Shown: piece after piece, positions 30,188 to 38,478 of the stretch | Layout of the letters: every line of letters begins with the position of its first letter | Position numbering within the stretch: position 1 is the stretch's first letter | Assembly: GCF_004339725.1 (NCBI RefSeq) | Contig: NZ_SMGK01000002.1 | Coordinates: 744,001-808,000, forward strand | DNA length: 64,000 nt | Direction of reading: 5' to 3' | Source: Acidipila rosea | Lineage (GTDB): Bacteria > Acidobacteriota > Terriglobia > Terriglobales > Acidobacteriaceae | Notes under the pieces: generated by a model | The model's database searches: none | What the model was told of the DNA's origin: nothing | The model's input: only the letters and a program-made list of their open reading frames with translations | Position numbers and translations under genes: made by a program

Positions 30188-31111
30188 TTGGCCGAAGACA
30201 TCTTGTTCGCTGGCGCTCAGCAGGTGCGCGATGCGCTCTCTTACGAGGAGCTGATCACGGCCCTGCGTCAGTGCCTGCTGGATCTCTCTACGGGCCGCGT
30301 TATCCAGCCGCTGAGGTCCGTCCTGCGTATCCCGCAGCATCAGGGCTGGTTCGCCGTCATGCCTGCTGTCTACGGTGACGTCATGGGCGCAAAGCTGGTG
30401 ACTTTCTACCCCGGCAATGCCGCGCTCGACATGCACACCCACCAGGCGATGATCCAGCTCTTTCGAGCCGATACCGGCGAAGCTCTCGCTGTGCTCGATG
30501 GCCGCGTCATCACCGAGATGCGCACCGCCGCCGTTTCCGCCCTCGCCGTGGATACGCTGGCAACGCCGCACGTAAAGGTGCTCGCGATCCTCGGCAGCGG
30601 CGTCCAGGCCCGCTCTCATCTTGCCGCTCTTGCGCGGGTGCGCCGCTTTCAGGAGATCCGCGTGTGGAGCAGAACCGCGGACCATGCGCAGCGCTTCGCT
30701 GGCGAATCAGGGGCCCAGGCCTATCCCTCGGCAGAAGAAGCCGTGCGCGGAGCCGATGTCGTGCTCACGCTGACCAGCTCGCCCGAGCCCGTTCTCGCGG
30801 GCCGCTGGTTAAAGAGTGGCGCAGTCGTCTGCGCCGTAGGCGCGGTCACGCCCGATCGTCGGGAACTGGATGATGAGGCAATGAGCGGCGCCGTTATCGT
30901 GGAATCGCGCGAAGCGGCCCTGCGGGAGCCGGGAGACATCCTGCAGTCCGGGGCCACGGTCACCGCGGAACTCGGTGAACTCTTGAACGGAGCCACCTTC
31001 CCGCGCACAGACCGCCCCGTAGTCTTCAAGTCAGTGGGCGTCGCCGTAGAGGATATAGCCGCCGCAAAGCTCGTCTATGAAAAGCTCCGGCCACGGCAAA
31101 CAGCCGGGTGA
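30188..31111 (+). CDS. Ornithine cyclodeaminase / mu-crystallin family protein
   Basis: A 307-residue Rossmann protein with the family core AVLDGRVITEMRTAAVSALA, the NAD-binding ILGSGVQARSHLAAL, and AVGAVTPDRRELDDEAM. Members are ornithine cyclodeaminases, alanine dehydrogenases or ketimine reductases; which it is cannot be told. The longest frame overlaps csoR, but a TTG at 30188 with AGGG 6 nt upstream fits better and leaves 37 bp after csoR. A TACTTT box at 30165-30170 could give it a promoter of its own, so it need not belong to the copper operon. Confidence 0.85.
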   Translation: MAEDILFAGAQQVRDALSYEELITALRQCLLDLSTGRVIQPLRSVLRIPQHQGWFAVMPAVYGDVMGAKLVTFYPGNAALDMHTHQAMIQLFRADTGEALAVLDGRVITEMRTAAVSALAVDTLATPHVKVLAILGSGVQARSHLAALARVRRFQEIRVWSRTADHAQRFAGESGAQAYPSAEEAVRGADVVLTLTSSPEPVLAGRWLKSGAVVCAVGAVTPDRRELDDEAMSGAVIVESREAALREPGDILQSGATVTAELGELLNGATFPRTDRPVVFKSVGVAVEDIAAAKLVYEKLRPRQTAG

Positions 31112-31133
31112 CCGCCAGCCCTTGGATCGAACC

Positions 31134-32264
31134 CTATACAGCCACCATGAAGCTGTCTTCCGTTCGCGTCACGGACCGATAGAGCGTATCCCGCTCCACA
31201 GGCTCACGTCCGGCCGCGCGGATCAGCCTCGTCAGCTCCTCGCGCCGCATCCCCTGCGGAGTCGTCGCCCCGGCGTCGTGATAGATCTTCTCTTCGATCA
31301 CCGTACCGTCCAGGTCGTCCGCGCCAAAGCGCAGCGCTATCTGCGCAATCTTCGGCGTCATCATCTGCCAGTAAGCCTTGATATGCGCAAAGTTATCCAG
31401 CAGCAGCCGGCTCACCGCCACCTGGCGCAGGTCCGTCAACCCGGTCGTCCGCGGCAGATGGTCCAGCGGCGTGTTGTCCGGGTGAAAGGCCAGCGGGATA
31501 AATGTCTGGAAGCCACCCGTCTCGTCCTGCACCGCGCGCAGCTTCAGCAGGTGATCCACGCGGTCCTCATCGTTTTCGATGTGCCCATAGAGCATCGTCG
31601 CGTTCGAGCGGAACCCCATCTGGTGCGCCAGCTTCGCCGTCTCCAGCCACTCGCCGCCGTCGATCTTGTGGTCGCAGATGATGTGCCGCACGCGATCGGC
31701 AAAGATCTCCGCGCCGCCGCCCGGCATCGAATCTACGCCCGCCTCTTTCATCTTTTCGAGCGTCTCGCGGATCGACAGCTTCGCGCGCTTGGCGAGGAAC
31801 GCAACCTCGACCATTGTGAATGCCTTGATGTGGACCTTTGGAAAGCGCTCCTTCAGCCCCGTCACCAGATCGAGGAAATATTCAAACGGCAGGTCCGGGT
31901 GCAGCCCTCCGACGATGTGAAACTCCGTTACCGCTTCGCTATACCCCGAGGCAGCCGTCTCCCACGCCTCTTCGAGCGCCATCGTGTACGAGCCTTCCGT
32001 GCCCTTCTTCTTCCCGAAGGCGCACAGCCTGCACGCCGCCACGCACACATTGGTCGGGTTGATGTGCCGGTTCACGTTGAAGTAGGTGAGATCGCCATGC
32101 ATCCGCTCGCGCACATGGTTCGCCAGCCATCCCACCGCCAGCACGTCTGCCGAGCCGTACAGCACTACGCCGTCTTCAAAGCTGAGGCGCTCCTGAGCCA
32201 TTACTTTTTCTGCAATGTTGCTCAGCCGGGGATCGTTATTCTGGAATGCATGGCGCTCTGTCAT
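31134..32264 (-). CDS. mqnE: Aminofutalosine synthase (radical SAM)
   Basis: A 376-residue radical-SAM enzyme with CVAACRLC giving Cys74, Cys78 and Cys81 for the 4Fe-4S cluster. The segment TEFHIVGGLHPDLPFEYF separates MqnE from its paralogue MqnC, and the C-terminal half (FRSNATMLYGHIE, then NFAHIKAYWQMM and EKIYHDAG) agrees. It makes 6-amino-6-deoxyfutalosine in the futalosine route to menaquinone. No other mqn gene is in the window. A GTG directly before the ATG is an equal start; TATCAT lies 6 nt before that GTG and no ribosome-binding site is evident, so a leaderless mRNA is possible. Confidence 0.9.
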   Translation of the reverse strand: MTERHAFQNNDPRLSNIAEKVMAQERLSFEDGVVLYGSADVLAVGWLANHVRERMHGDLTYFNVNRHINPTNVCVAACRLCAFGKKKGTEGSYTMALEEAWETAASGYSEAVTEFHIVGGLHPDLPFEYFLDLVTGLKERFPKVHIKAFTMVEVAFLAKRAKLSIRETLEKMKEAGVDSMPGGGAEIFADRVRHIICDHKIDGGEWLETAKLAHQMGFRSNATMLYGHIENDEDRVDHLLKLRAVQDETGGFQTFIPLAFHPDNTPLDHLPRTTGLTDLRQVAVSRLLLDNFAHIKAYWQMMTPKIAQIALRFGADDLDGTVIEEKIYHDAGATTPQGMRREELTRLIRAAGREPVERDTLYRSVTRTEDSFMVAV

Positions 32265-32273
32265 CACTCTTCT

Positions 32274-32279
32274 ATGATA
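32274..32279 (-). promoter_or_regulatory. Candidate -10 box for mqnE
   Basis: TATCAT on the minus strand lies 6 nt before a GTG (32267) and 9 nt before the ATG of mqnE. Confidence 0.4.
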
Positions 32280-32398
32280 CTGTCCGCCCGCCTTAAGATT
32301 CCACAAACTGATGAAACCTCGTCAACACATTCGCTTTTCCCCGTTTGTGCATAGAAGACGCTGATACTATTCGACATGAGACTCATCAGGAACCCTGA

Positions 32399-32959
32399 TT
32401 GCGACTAAGCCAAAGACTCCTGACTGTACTACTGGCCTGTTTTCTGCCTATCTTCGCTGCCTTCGCCAGATCGCAGGAAGCCGATTCGCCCGCTGCTGCC
32501 GTCTTTCCGGCAGTCACTTCCTACGCGCTCGACAAGTCACGCGTTGACCTTCCCACTAGTCTCGCCGGGCAGTACAACATCCTGCTGCTCTCCTTTGAAC
32601 AGGAGCAGCAGAACCAGGTCAGCTCCTGGATGCCTGCCGCCGAAGCCGCGCAGCATACTCATTTCAATGTCCGCTACTACCAGCTGCCTGTCTTTCCACG
32701 CGAAAATGTTCTCTATCGCTGGTGGGAGAACAGCTCCATGCGCAGCGACGTCACCGACCCCGAGATGTGGCCGTGGATCGTTCCTCTTTATGTTGAGCAG
32801 CAGCCGTTTCTGCGCGCCCTCGGCATTGAGAACAGGAAAGAAGCAGTTGTGCTCCTGGTAGACAAATCGGGCCGCGTCCTCTGGAAATCCTCAGGCTCAC
32901 TCACCGAGGAGAAGCGCTCCCAGCTTGAGAAGGCCGTCGCCGGCGTCACCGGCCACTGA
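32399..32959 (+). CDS. Exported thioredoxin-fold protein resembling ATP10
   Basis: A 186-residue protein with a signal peptide (cut near FARSQEA). The body reads like the ATP10 family: LAGQYNILLLSFEQEQQNQV and then SSWMPAA, followed by FLRALGIENRKEAVVLLVDK and GRVLWKSSG. ATP10 proteins assist assembly of the mitochondrial ATP synthase and have a thioredoxin-like fold; bacterial relatives are uncharacterised. No CxxC is present, so it is not a redox thioredoxin. The start is a TTG with AGGA 8 nt upstream. Its 3' end overlaps the convergent GNAT gene by 14 bp. Confidence 0.65.
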   Translation: MRLSQRLLTVLLACFLPIFAAFARSQEADSPAAAVFPAVTSYALDKSRVDLPTSLAGQYNILLLSFEQEQQNQVSSWMPAAEAAQHTHFNVRYYQLPVFPRENVLYRWWENSSMRSDVTDPEMWPWIVPLYVEQQPFLRALGIENRKEAVVLLVDKSGRVLWKSSGSLTEEKRSQLEKAVAGVTGH

Positions 32960-33422
32960 CGCCGTCCTCCGCGCCGATCGCTTTCTCCATCACCAGCGCG
33001 TCCAGCGTGCCCAGGTAGTATCCACGCAGCAGCCCCGTCTGCGTATATCCGGCCCGGCGATAGAACGCCTGCGCGCCCTCGTTATCGACCGCCACCTCCA
33101 GCCGGACCGCTGCCGCGCCTCTCCGGCGCAGCTCGCGCTCAATCCCCTGCAGCAGCAGCGTGCCTGCGCCGCGATGCCGCATCTCCGGGTCGACGTCGAT
33201 AGTGATCAGATGTCCGGTCAGCGGTCCGCACTTTGCCACGGCAAATCCGTAAATCTTTCCCTCGGATTCATCCACTGCGGCAAGGGAGAAGAACCTTGGG
33301 TGCTGCAGATAATACCTCAGCTCCGATCGCGGATAAGCGATCCCCGGCTGGAAGCAGATCTGGTCCAGGCGATACAGCTCATCCAGGTCAGCATTCGCGC
33401 ACGGCCGCAGGGTCAGCTGCAC
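32946..33422 (-). CDS. RimI-like GNAT N-acetyltransferase
   Basis: A 158-residue GNAT domain with motif A IDVDPEMRHRGAGTLLLQGI and the AFYRRAGYTQTGLLRGYY C-terminal motif, as in ribosomal-protein alanine acetyltransferases. The substrate is not certain. It starts with a GTG one base after the stop of the BNR-propeller gene, so the two form a two-gene operon with translational coupling. Confidence 0.85.
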   Translation of the reverse strand: MQLTLRPCANADLDELYRLDQICFQPGIAYPRSELRYYLQHPRFFSLAAVDESEGKIYGFAVAKCGPLTGHLITIDVDPEMRHRGAGTLLLQGIERELRRRGAAAVRLEVAVDNEGAQAFYRRAGYTQTGLLRGYYLGTLDALVMEKAIGAEDGVSGR

Positions 33423-33423
33423 G

Positions 33424-35412
33424 CTACCGCGCTGGCCGCGCTGAGGCTAGTTCCTCTGAATCTGGTTGCAGCACCACGCCGTTGTAGCTTGAGGCCGCAA
33501 TGAACCGCCCGTTCAGCGAACGAACCGTATGAATCTTCCATCCCGAGTTCCACCACTTCCAGCTCTTGCCCGCGTCGTCCACGGCAAACACCAGCGTCGA
33601 CTGCCTTGAGGTGACAATCACCCGCTTCATCGCGACATCGTAGCTCAGCCCGTTGATATCGGCCACCGGCAGCGTCGGCATTCCCTGCCAGCTTCGCCCA
33701 TGGTCCCCGCTGAAGAAGACGCCCTCACGGCCACCCACCCACAGCGTTCCGCTCGGCGAGGTCGTCAGCGCCTGCACTGAGGTCAACTTGCCCGGCATCG
33801 CGACCACCTGCCACGTGCCCCCGCCGTTCTGTGACAGCATCAGGCTGTTGCGCTGCGCCGCGAAGACGATGTTCTGCTTGGCATTCACAAAGAGATAGTC
33901 CTGCCCCTTGAAGATCGGGCCCTCCCAGGTCGCCCCTGCATTCTCGCTGCGGTAAATCCCATCCAAGGTCGCCGCGAACCACGAGGCTCCATTCGCCTCA
34001 ATCTGATTGATCCGCGCATCGATGCGCGCTCCCGGCACATTGACCTCTGACGTCCTCTTCGTCTTCCGCCCTTTGCGCTTCACGTAGCTGATCTTCGCGA
34101 CATGGTTAACCACGTCGCCGTCCTGCTGCCACGCGCTTCCGCTCCAGCGGTAGATGCCATGGCTCGTGCCCGCCAGCAGCGTTCCGTCGCTGCTCTGCGC
34201 CAGGCTGAATACATCTCGCCCGTCCAGCCCGTCGCTGCGCTGCTGCCAGCTTTTTCCGCTGTCGGAGCTAACGAAGACCCCGCCATAGCGCTTGTCATTC
34301 ACCACGCCCGCATAGATCGTGCCATTCGCTTTCGCGTCCATCAGCAGCGATGAAATCTGCCGCTGCGAAAAGCCATTGTTGGACGCCTGAAAGTTTGCCC
34401 CCGCATCGTTGCTCGCCAGCACTCCGCTGCGGTCCGTGGCCAGCAACACATGCTGCGGATTCCGGGGATCGACGTAGACGTCGTTGATAATCACATCCGG
34501 TCCCGTCAACCGTGCCCAGTTCGCGCCGTCATCGACCGTCTTGTAGAGCCCTTCGGTCGTTCCCGCGTAAACCACCTTCCGGTTCGTCGGATCCTGCATC
34601 AGGACGCGCGTTCGCCTCGCCGTTGAGGGAATCCCCTGCACCTTCCTGAACAGCTCGCCACCCGTGTCGCTCTTGTAGATTCCCGAACAGGCGCTGGCAT
34701 ACAGCACCGTGGGCCGCGACGGATCGATGATGATCGAGAAGACATCCGAGTCATCGATTACGCCCTGCTTGATGTTGTGCCAGCTCGCGCCCCCGTCCGT
34801 GGTCTTCCACGGCAGGTGCCAGGTGCCCGCGTAGATCGTATTCGCATCTCCCGGATCGATCGCAATCGACTCCACTTCGCGAATCTCGCCGCTGCCCTGC
34901 GGGCTTATCTGCGACCAGTGCTGGCCGCCGTCCTGGCTGCGATACACGCCCTTCAGTGTTCCGGCCACGTACACCTTTGCATTCGAACGCGCCTGCGCCA
35001 GCGCCCGTACCGACTGCCCCTGCATTCCCGGCACAGCAGTCCACGTCACGCCCGCATCGTGGCTGATGTAGATACCCCCGTCCGGGCGATCCAGCAGCCA
35101 TGCTCCGGCCATCATTGTCTTATGGTCGAGCCGGTCGATCACGATGTTGTCGATCACCAGGTCATCGCTCGTCCCTATCTTCGCCAGCCGTTTCCAGCTC
35201 GCCCCGCCATCCAGCGACTGGTAGATCCAGCTCGACGTGGTGCCGAGATAGAGGTGCTGCGCATTCGCCGGGTCCGAGGCAAAACTCCTCGCATCCCCGC
35301 CGTCAGGTCCGATCGACTTCCAGTTGGCCGGCGCCGCCGCGTTGGCAGAAACCGTGAAGAGGCAGAGTGCAAAAAAAGCTGCAAAACGTACCGGGAACCA
35401 TGCTCGTTTCAT
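33424..35412 (-). CDS. Exported BNR/sortilin-like beta-propeller protein
   Basis: A 662-residue protein with a signal peptide (MKRAWFPVRFAAFFALCLFT, cut after SANAA). It then has a long run of BNR/Asp-box repeats such as SLDGGASWKRL, SQDGGQHWSQI, SSDSGKSWQQR and SENAGATWEG. These fold into one or two large propellers as in sialidases, sortilin and plant HCF136, and usually bind sugars or proteins. No sialidase catalytic residues are evident. The frame extends 8 codons upstream, but the signal peptide decides for the ATG at 35412. The GNAT gene follows one base after its stop. Confidence 0.82.
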   Translation of the reverse strand: MKRAWFPVRFAAFFALCLFTVSANAAAPANWKSIGPDGGDARSFASDPANAQHLYLGTTSSWIYQSLDGGASWKRLAKIGTSDDLVIDNIVIDRLDHKTMMAGAWLLDRPDGGIYISHDAGVTWTAVPGMQGQSVRALAQARSNAKVYVAGTLKGVYRSQDGGQHWSQISPQGSGEIREVESIAIDPGDANTIYAGTWHLPWKTTDGGASWHNIKQGVIDDSDVFSIIIDPSRPTVLYASACSGIYKSDTGGELFRKVQGIPSTARRTRVLMQDPTNRKVVYAGTTEGLYKTVDDGANWARLTGPDVIINDVYVDPRNPQHVLLATDRSGVLASNDAGANFQASNNGFSQRQISSLLMDAKANGTIYAGVVNDKRYGGVFVSSDSGKSWQQRSDGLDGRDVFSLAQSSDGTLLAGTSHGIYRWSGSAWQQDGDVVNHVAKISYVKRKGRKTKRTSEVNVPGARIDARINQIEANGASWFAATLDGIYRSENAGATWEGPIFKGQDYLFVNAKQNIVFAAQRNSLMLSQNGGGTWQVVAMPGKLTSVQALTTSPSGTLWVGGREGVFFSGDHGRSWQGMPTLPVADINGLSYDVAMKRVIVTSRQSTLVFAVDDAGKSWKWWNSGWKIHTVRSLNGRFIAASSYNGVVLQPDSEELASARPAR

Positions 35413-35537
35413 ATCCAGTTCGATGTCATCCTGCATTGATCTTCTGCAAAGGCCGTGCCAATCAAGAAACGTTCAATCCATATCCCGAAGAGTTGCAGAG
35501 CTCTCCAGTCAACATACGCTTGCCTTCTACCTTCATG

Positions 35538-35575
35538 AGAAAGGGCTGGCCACGATCGGCCAGCCCTTTCTTCTT
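35538..35575. terminator. Long hairpin terminator downstream of the OmpA-family gene
   Basis: A perfect 14-bp stem, AGAAAGGGCTGGCC / GGCCAGCCCTTTCT, with a 6-nt loop lies 41 bp past the OmpA-family stop codon. Pyrimidine-rich sequence follows on both strands. It probably ends OmpA-family transcription before the BNR gene. Confidence 0.8.
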
Positions 35576-35615
35576 CGTCTTGCAGTTGCTCAAGAGAAGC
35601 CTGCCCTGCTGCCGT

Positions 35616-37277
35616 TTACTTCTTGGCAGCTGCTGACTTCTTGTGCTTGTGGTGATGCGCTGCCTTGCGGGGCTGCGCCTTCATCGCCGCTTCGTCGACC
35701 GCAGTGGTTCCCTGCACGTCGTTGTCGAAGTTGGCGCCCGAAGGTACAAGGTAGTCCTGGACTTCCTTGCTTCCCTGGTTGCCGGTCCGTGCCGTGATCC
35801 GTGAAGGATCAATGCCCTTTTCCTTGACCAGGTATTCCTTCGCATTGACGGCGCGCTGCGCGGCCAGCTTGGAACCGTTCTTCTCAGACGGGCCGGAGTT
35901 GCCGACCACGACTACAGAAGCATCGGACTGACGCTGTGCGTTGAGGGCGACGTCATCGAGGCAGGCCTTCGCTTCGTTGTCGACGCGGGTCGGACGGCGC
36001 TTGTCGCGCTCGAAGTTGATCGAGCACAGAGTCTGCACCTTCGGAGCCGGCGGCGGCGGCGGAGCCTGCACGTTCACCGTGGTTGTGGAGGATGCGGTCT
36101 GACCCTTATCGTCGGAGACGTTGCAGGTGACCGTAATCGATCCGGATGGCGCACCGGTCGTCGTCAGGGTGGCGCTGTTGCCAGTGCCGCTGACAGAACC
36201 AGCCGAAGCGGAGTAGCTGTAGGTCAGCGGACGATTCTGCGGGCTTACGCCGGTTGCAGTGATCGTTGCGCTGTCGCCGGGCTTCAGGTCCGTCGGGCTC
36301 GCCGAGCAGCTTACTGTCGGCGGCTCAAACTGCTTCACCGTGAAGTTCGAGGTGCAGTCTGCCGACTGGCCAGGCTTCGCGCCCTCGGTAACATGGCCGG
36401 TAACCGTGTAGCTGCCGGGCTGCAGGCTGCTGGTGTCGATGGTGCCGCTGTTCGAATCGCCCTTCACCGTCACGCCCTGCCCGCTCCAGCTGTACGTCGC
36501 CGGTTTCTTCGGGTTCAGGTTGGTGGCAGTGCCGGTAACGGTAACCGGATCACCCGGGAAAACTGTCGTCGGGTTCACAGCGCAGCTGTACTGCACTGGC
36601 GGCGGCGGTACGATGCTGCCCATGTGATACACAAGACCCGTGCTCAGACGTGCACTCTCAACATTGGCGCGGCCACCGGTGTACGGTTGCGGCCCATAGT
36701 TCACGTGGAAATATTCGTAGTCTGCCTGAAACAGGCGAAGACCGAGGTGGTGGTTGAAGAACGGCAGGTCATAATCCAGACCGCCTCCGACCGTCAGCGC
36801 CGGACCCCAGGTGTAACCGTGCGCAGCATAAGGCTCTGCATTCGGTCCGCCCAGACGTACACCGCCCGCCAGGGCGTGAATGAATGGGGTCATGCCGGTT
36901 ACCGGGTAACGGAAGATGATGCCGCCCTGTGCCGTCTGCGCCCCGTCGTTGTTCCCATCCGGGTGATTGGCATATTCGATCTGCCCGCCGACATACTTAT
37001 TGAAGTAGTAAGCAACGCTGCCGATCGCGCCGGCATTGATCGACGCATAGCGGTCGCTGAAAACCCCGCCGGGTACATTGGTGTTGTTCGTGGTTACCGT
37101 GCCGTGAGGAGCAAGGTATGAGTAACCAGCAAAGATGTCGATACGTGACGGGTTCGGCCCACTTGGTGCAGCCGGTTTCGAGGACGGGGTCTGCCCGATG
37201 AGACTCGATGCGCTGAGCCCAACGATACCACCAACAAGCAGAATCCGGCCTAGAGAATGCAACGAACTTGAGTGCAT
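35616..37277 (-). CDS. OmpA-family outer-membrane protein with Ig-like repeats
   Basis: A 553-residue exported protein. After a signal peptide come an eight-strand outer-membrane barrel (opening SRIDIFAGYSYLAPHGT, about residues 40-230), then two Ig-like modules (YSCAVNPTTVFPGDPVTVTG and VSCSASPTDLKPGDSATITA), then an OmpA/MotB peptidoglycan-binding domain (about 425-530). The very end is rich in His and Lys (AHHHKHKKSAAAKK). It should tie the outer membrane to the cell wall, with the Ig modules spanning the periplasm. GGAGGA precedes the ATG at 37277; the longer frame upstream has no support. Confidence 0.87.
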   Translation of the reverse strand: MHSSSLHSLGRILLVGGIVGLSASSLIGQTPSSKPAAPSGPNPSRIDIFAGYSYLAPHGTVTTNNTNVPGGVFSDRYASINAGAIGSVAYYFNKYVGGQIEYANHPDGNNDGAQTAQGGIIFRYPVTGMTPFIHALAGGVRLGGPNAEPYAAHGYTWGPALTVGGGLDYDLPFFNHHLGLRLFQADYEYFHVNYGPQPYTGGRANVESARLSTGLVYHMGSIVPPPPVQYSCAVNPTTVFPGDPVTVTGTATNLNPKKPATYSWSGQGVTVKGDSNSGTIDTSSLQPGSYTVTGHVTEGAKPGQSADCTSNFTVKQFEPPTVSCSASPTDLKPGDSATITATGVSPQNRPLTYSYSASAGSVSGTGNSATLTTTGAPSGSITVTCNVSDDKGQTASSTTTVNVQAPPPPPAPKVQTLCSINFERDKRRPTRVDNEAKACLDDVALNAQRQSDASVVVVGNSGPSEKNGSKLAAQRAVNAKEYLVKEKGIDPSRITARTGNQGSKEVQDYLVPSGANFDNDVQGTTAVDEAAMKAQPRKAAHHHKHKKSAAAKK

Positions 37278-37611
37278 GCGTCTATCCTCCGCAACCATTT
37301 CAAAAATCAAAACTATTGTCTTGCCATACAACAGGCACAACCTGGTGAAGAACTTTTAGGCCAACTGGCCATCGAACATCTAGAAGTAACTAGCTGAGCA
37401 TTTAACAAACCGCACGCTGTTAAGCTTAGAGCATAATTGCTTCAATGAGTTGCCTGAATTTGTAAAGCTTTCCCTCAGGCACCCGGTCAGTCAACAGAAA
37501 CCACTCTTCCACATCAACAGAACATCCAACGCAACTGGGGCCCTTGGTCGTTCCCGTCACGGGCTCGCCTCCTTGACGAAGAAAGCCCTTAACTTGTTGA
37601 TAGGCTTAAGT
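37278..37611. other. 334-bp AT-richer gap, no gene seen
   Basis: No open frame of useful length, tRNA or terminator is evident. The part next to the OmpA-family gene should hold its promoter; TTGTGC and CAATAG on the minus strand 16 bp apart are a weak candidate. Confidence 0.5.
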
Positions 37612-38184
37612 CTACTGCAGATTTAAAGCACGTTTCAAGCTTCCGCGCTCACCCTGAATCTTTTCCTGCAACAGGGTTAACGCATAAATCAGCTGCTCCG
37701 GACGAGGCGGGCAACCCGGCACATATACATCCACCGGAATTATCTGGTTGACGCCCTGCAGCAGCGCATAGTTGTTGAATACACCACCTGAGGTCGCGCA
37801 TGCCCCCATTGAGATGACCCACTTCGGCTCAGGCATCTGCTCGTAGAGCCGCTGGATTACCGGCGCCATCTTCTGAGATACCCTTCCGGCGATTACCATC
37901 AGGTCTGACTGTCGGGGCGACGGGCGAAAAACTTCCATGCCGAATCGCGCCACATCAAAGCGCGAAGCGCCCATCGACATCATCTCGATCGCGCAGCAGG
38001 CCAGCCCGAACGTCATCGGCCAGATTGAATTCTTCCGAACCCAGTTCACAGCCGAATCCAGCGTCGTCAGGAAGACGCCTTCCGGCTGCTCATAGCCGTA
38101 GCTTGCCTCGCGCAGCTTCTCCTGGTTCTTGGCGCTGCTCTCCAGGTTCCCAAAAAAGTAGCGATCACGCGTTACTTCACTCAT
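37612..38184 (-). CDS. nuoB: NADH-quinone oxidoreductase subunit B, stand-alone
   Basis: A 190-residue complex I subunit with all four ligands of cluster N2: the tandem Cys63-Cys64 in GLACCAIEM, Cys129 in GACATSGG and Cys158 in [10 protein letters not shown]. It passes electrons to quinone at the membrane junction. No other nuo gene lies beside it; the neighbours are an OmpA-family protein and amt. The start has no ribosome-binding site, but TATAGT lies 7 nt upstream, suggesting a leaderless transcript. Confidence 0.94.
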   Translation of the reverse strand: MSEVTRDRYFFGNLESSAKNQEKLREASYGYEQPEGVFLTTLDSAVNWVRKNSIWPMTFGLACCAIEMMSMGASRFDVARFGMEVFRPSPRQSDLMVIAGRVSQKMAPVIQRLYEQMPEPKWVISMGACATSGGVFNNYALLQGVNQIIPVDVYVPGCPPRPEQLIYALTLLQEKIQGERGSLKRALNLQ

Positions 38185-38191
38185 AGTCTTT

Positions 38192-38197
38192 ACTATA
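38192..38197 (-). promoter_or_regulatory. Candidate -10 box for nuoB
   Basis: TATAGT on the minus strand ends 7 nt before the nuoB ATG; the AGAGG found nearby is upstream of this box and so could not be in the transcript. Confidence 0.5.
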
Positions 38198-38314
38198 CCT
38201 CTGACGCCCCGTCCCTCGGTTGGGAAGCGTCCTGCTTCCTGTCAAACCCCTTCGAACTCCCTGCTGTCGCCCTCTCCCACCACACCAGGAACAATTCCCT
38301 GTTTGTGATTTACG

Positions 38315-38332
38315 AAAAGTATGTAAAAGTAT
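38315..38332 (+). repeat. AAAAGTAT tandem repeat, one helical turn apart, upstream of amt
   Basis: AAAAGTAT occurs twice with starts exactly 10 bp apart (38315 and 38325), in AT-rich DNA about 150 bp before amt. Direct repeats on one DNA face are typical of response-regulator sites. No sigma-54 promoter (TGGC...TGC) is visible in this gap. Confidence 0.4.
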
Positions 38333-38478
38333 TTCCAACGCAACCGGCCGGACGTTCACTACCACTCGCGCCTCAACGCAGGTTTTCGGCTTTTTTCACA
38401 AAAGTTTTTTCAGGGTTCCCCACGGGTCTACGGGCCCAGCCGCAGTACAGGTCACACAACTTCGATCCACGGAGTGTT

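Noticed and set aside
31077..32354. 425-codon plus-strand frame opposite mqnE
   Set aside because: Arg/His/Leu-rich shadow; the minus strand encodes a complete radical-SAM enzyme with its cysteine motif.
38185..38478. Sigma-54 promoter for amt
   Set aside because: No TGGC-N8-TGC pattern is visible in the upstream gap on the plus strand.
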